Source: Erodium maritimum
Taxonomy: Eukaryota > Streptophyta > Magnoliopsida > Geraniales > Geraniaceae
DNA length: 64,000 nt
NCBI GenBank assembly: GCA_963921825.1
Contig: OY997589.1
Coordinates: 5,766,001-5,830,000 of the forward strand
Reading direction: 5' to 3'
Position numbers and translations under genes: made by a program
Notes under the pieces: model-generated
Told to the model about the DNA's origin: nothing
Databases searched by the model: none
What the model saw: only the letters and a program-made list of their open reading frames with translations
Part shown: piece by piece, positions 60,165-64,000 of the stretch
How positions within the stretch are numbered: the first letter of the stretch is position 1
Layout: each line of letters opens with the position of its first letter

Positions 60165-63100
60165 CTACTGCTGCTTGCTCAGGTTGCGAATAACATAGGG
60201 AAGAATGCCTCCATGATCAAAGTAAGCCAGCTCTACCTGCAATTTCGATCAATTTACAACATCAGTCTTGCACGAACCAGAAACACTAAAGTTCTGTGGA
60301 GAACAAAACAACACATTGTGCATAAAAAGTTTAAAACCAAGATCATAATCAAAAATGTGTTCAGACAATAATATAGTTCAACTATAAGCCACAGGTGGAA
60401 GGTGGAAGGTACCTCGGTGTCAAACCGAACTGTGCATGTGAATGATTTTCCAGAGTCGGTCGTCACAGTAACATCTTGGCCAGGCTTGATCTCACTGATT
60501 TTGCTTGGAAGGTCAATGGAGAAACGTTCATGGCCAGTCAATCCTAGAGTACTTGCATCCTCCCCTGACTTGAAGCAGAGTGGAATAATACCCATTCCCA
60601 CCAAATTGCTACGATGAATTCTCTCAAAACTTTTAGCAATCACTGCTTTCACTCCCTGTTACAACCCTCCATTGGTTACTCTAAACGGAACAAAATGTAA
60701 GGAATCTAAAACCTGTTTAGAAAGCATGACAATAATATCAAGGCATTAAACTTCAAAAGTCTCACCAATAGCATAGGGCCCTTGGCTGCCCAATCCCGGG
60801 AGCTTCCACTTCCATACTCAGCTCCAGCCAAGACAATGGTGTCCTGTCCAGCTGACTTGTATTTCTAAAAAGGAGAAAGATAAACAGAGGTAAGTGGATA
60901 AGAATCGCCAAAGGTTCGTTACATAATAGAACATCCAGAGATATTGGGTAAGAACTCACCATTGCTGCATCAAAAACAGAAAGTTTCTCCCCAGTAGGGA
61001 TGTGAACAGTCTTTGGGCCAACTTCCCCATCCAAGAGCTTGTTCACAAGGCGGATATTAGCAAAAGTTCCTCTTGCCATGATTTCGTCATTGCCACGACG
61101 GCTTCCATAAGAATTGAAGTCCTTGCGTTGCACCCCACGTTCCAAAAGGAACTTTGCAGCAGGGCTGTCTTTATGGATGCTTCCTGCAGGGGAAATGTGA
61201 TCTGTTGTGATACTGTCACCAAAGTTGAGCAAGCAGTATGCATCCTTCACTCCATGAGGCCCGGGAGGATTCATGGTCATGTCCTTGAAGTAAGGAGGCT
61301 CATGAATGTAAGTTGAGTTGTCATCCCATGAGTATAGGGTGGATGCAGGTACTTCTAGTTGATTCCACATTGGATTGCCCTTTGTGATTGATTCGTATGT
61401 GCTTTTGAACATATCAGGCAGCACACTGGATTGGACAACCTATAACAGGTCACAACATTACTTAATACTTGTGATTAAACATCAGTTTTACATGAAAATC
61501 GTATGCTACCAAAATTTAAGACTGGATACCTCTGCAATTTCTTCTGTGGATGGCCAGATGTCACTCAAAAAGACACTTTTACCATCCTTCCCAGTTCCAA
61601 TGGGCTCCTTCTCAAAGTCAATATCAACCTGGAAATCAAGTTGAAATTGTTCAATACGAAGAATCTACATAGGTGTCATGAGATACAAAAGGTTGCATGC
61701 ACTTTAGTCAAGCAGGATCAATCACACTTAACAATAAGCTAATATACTAGTAATCAAGTATAAGTACGTACTGTCCCAGCCAGTGCATAGGCAACAACCA
61801 ACGGAGGTGAAGCAAGGTAATTAGCACGCGTCAAAGCATGAACACGGCCCTCAAAATTCCGGTTGCCAGAAAGCACAGCAGCAGCTACTATGTCTGCATT
61901 GAAATACGGATATTTAAATGAGCAATAAAAAATGTTACTGGTGATATACAATTGGAGAAACCACATGGCTAGTATTGTAAGAGCAAAAATCTTCTTATAA
62001 ATCACGTGATGTAAATACTAAAATTCTAGCTTTACCATTCTCTGAAATAGCAGAAGCAACTGACTCATCCAGATCTCCTGAATTACCGATACAGGTTGTG
62101 CATCCATATCCAACAATATTAAATCCTTGCTCATTCATATATTCTTGCAAGCCACTGCAATTAAAAGAGGAAATAGAGGTTGAGGAAATGTTTAGCAAAA
62201 TATTTTCAACGGGGTCAATATCATAATAAAACTTTCTTATATAAGTCAGGTGTACCTCTGACGTAAATATTTTGTGACAACTCCAGATCCAGGGGCAAGA
62301 CTTGTTTTAACCCATGGTTTGACCTGGTAATACATTATTTGATTAGCTATTAGTTTTAAATTATGTATCTACATAATGAATATTCAGGCTTTACTCAAAC
62401 AGATGACAATGTGGTCAAAATGGCAGCAGCAGATAAAGAATAAGGCAGAGCATGAATTTTAAGAGATGAATAAGTCATTTGAAAAATGCCCAACCTTAAG
62501 GCCTAGTTCAGTGGCCTTTTTTGCAACAAGGGCAGCCCCAAGCATGACACTAGGGTTAGAGGTGTTGGTGCAGCTTGTAATTGCAGCAATCACAACACTA
62601 CCATGCTTGAGCTCTGCAGGTTCTCCATGGAATGAAAACTTAGCAACCTTGCCCTGCACCTCTTTTGGTACTGCAAAGCCCTGCACATTAGAAATTCGGG
62701 AGCTCAAATCAGAGAAAATCAGCAATCATGTAGTATTAGTATATGAATATAAATGGGATCACAGCTACTGTTTAAATAGACCTGTTCTCTATCTGGGTTG
62801 AATTTGACATCCATAAAATGAAGAATCAAGTACATTTGAAATAAAACAAAGTAATATATATGTACAGTATCCTTGTCATTAACATAGTCTAATCTCTAGA
62901 ATCTTATTCGATAGTATACCGGAATTAGGAAAATCCAGTCCACATACCATAACAAAGGCTTTAGGAAAATCCAGTCCACATACCATAACAAAGGCTATAA
63001 AAAGATACAAACAAAATTTAACCATGGCATCATTTAATGCCAAGTCAGTTCTATTCAAATAAGCCAGACAAGGTCCGGAGGGAGATAAGATTGAAAATAA

Positions 63101-64000
63101 ATACATTCTAAGGCGAGGCATTGTGGTTCAAGGCATGGTGAATGGAAATACACTTCTGAAACTTGAAGGCACCCCTTAAGGCTTGAGCTGTTGCTCAAGT
63201 TCAAAGAAACTAAATATTATCTGACAGGACAATATTTTTAGTATAGTACATATGAGTCCATCTAATGGGTTTTATTGAGTGGTTTAACTCTCATAAACAA
63301 ACAAACAAACATAAAAATAACAAATATATTTTACAAGGCAACCCAAAGAGACAACTCAAACTAAACTAAGAAGTTAAACATGTAGTCATGTGCAGTAACT
63401 ATATAGCAATATGATGATAAATTAGATTTAATCAGTACTAAACTCACCTTAAACCCAACTTTGTTATCGAGACAAGAATGCCAATCTGCCTTCATTTCCT
63501 TCAAAGGAACCCTGTCATGAGGCCTGCGAAAAATAGCAGCTTTAATAGAATGCAAAAAGAAGTTCCACGATAGTATCATTAGAACAGTAAAAAACGGTAA
63601 GCCAAACTTAATAAGTAGCACAAAGAGCATACCTCTTTGGCCCAGAAATGCAGGGCTCAACTTCAGAAAGGTCCAATTGTAGATAAGAAGAATAGGCTCT
63701 GTCTGGTTGTGGCTGAATGTACAGTCAAAGAGAGTAAGAACTTGTGCTTGCTAGCATCTTTTACTTAAAATCTAAGAAGAAGCCAACATTAAGAGAGAGG
63801 AGAAGATGACTCTTACCTCATTGTAATCAACAAACATATTATTTGCGCGCAGATATGCTTCAATCATTGACACCTATAATTCATGGGGAAGGTCACTGGG
63901 TGCCACTATATTTTGTTTATAGAATAAACTAATACATGTAAAAATTAGATGCTCACAGTTTCATCACTTCTTCCTGTTAATTTGAGATACTGCAATGTGA
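60165..64000 (-). CDS. ACO: Aconitate hydratase, C-terminal part
   Basis: Thirteen exons lie in the window: 63957-64000 (partial), 63817-63873, 63633-63712, 63448-63523, 62495-62680, 62256-62323, 62036-62154, 61772-61893, 61530-61628, 60960-61439, 60766-60864, 60413-60655, 60165-60236. All have GT-AG borders and joined phases, giving the last 580 residues of a protein of about 900-990. The enzyme interconverts citrate and isocitrate with a 4Fe-4S cluster; plant forms are cytosolic and mitochondrial. Two cluster-ligand regions are seen, [12 protein letters not shown] and [10 protein letters not shown], as are [10 protein letters not shown], the catalytic [17 protein letters not shown] and [16 protein letters not shown]. 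The stop is TAGTAG after SKQQ. The start and any targeting peptide lie beyond the window, so location and paralogue (ACO1/ACO2/ACO3) are open. Confidence 0.95.
62925..62996. repeat. 36-bp exact tandem duplication in aconitase intron
   Basis: Two identical 36-base units (each starting TTAGGAAAATCCAGTCC) lie back to back at 62925-62960 and 62961-62996, inside the 767-base intron 62681-63447. Confidence 0.9.

Overview
The window is nuclear DNA of a flowering plant, most likely a eudicot. The evidence is intron-rich genes with GT-AG borders, plant-only families (class IV HD-ZIP, clade 3 glutamate receptor-like channel, WNK kinase, PADRE/DUF4228 protein, SPARK-domain GPI protein) and a heavy load of plant-type transposable elements. 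There is no bacterial operon, CRISPR array, rRNA or tRNA gene that I can see. I cannot name the species.

Layout, left to right. 1-11 kb is a transposon graveyard: the tail of a gypsy LTR, a long-TIR foldback MITE with a 9-bp target duplication (2684-3161), a hAT-type element with an 8-bp duplication (3738-4411), a complete TRIM with a 5-bp duplication (4498-4841) and a 5'-truncated LINE derivative (7318-8121). 11.2-16 kb holds an 11-exon HDG2-like epidermal homeodomain gene with an L1 box upstream. A decayed LINE RNase H domain follows. 18-19.5 kb is a two-exon TMEM97/EXPERA membrane protein (minus), 22-26 kb a six-exon GLR3 channel (minus), and 27.4-31.2 kb an eight-exon SPARK GPI-anchored protein (minus) that includes a 12-nt microexon. 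32.8-37.1 kb is a Ty1/copia fossil. 38.7-41.1 kb carries two tandem PADRE-type genes with a shared promoter block. 41.6-42.6 kb is a broken PIF/Harbinger transposase. 43.5-45.5 kb is an uninterrupted WNK kinase frame (minus) with a duplicated OSR1-C-like domain. 46.3-48.4 kb is a nested insertion: a LINE with an inverted 5' part inside a solo LTR. 49.5-58.7 kb is a gag-only long-LTR element (TR-GAG type) with a perfect 5-bp target duplication. 60.2-64 kb is the 3' two thirds of an aconitase gene (minus), cut by the window edge.

The host genes look like independent neighbours, not a pathway: epidermal transcription factor, sterol/EXPERA membrane protein, calcium-permeable channel, cell-surface protein, stress-responsive small proteins, kinase and TCA/glyoxylate enzyme. 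I see no wholly new system. The most worthwhile observations are the WNK domain duplication in an intronless frame, the microexon, the ORF1-only LINE family with a twin-priming-like copy, the shared promoter block of the PADRE pair and the well-bounded gag-only LTR element.
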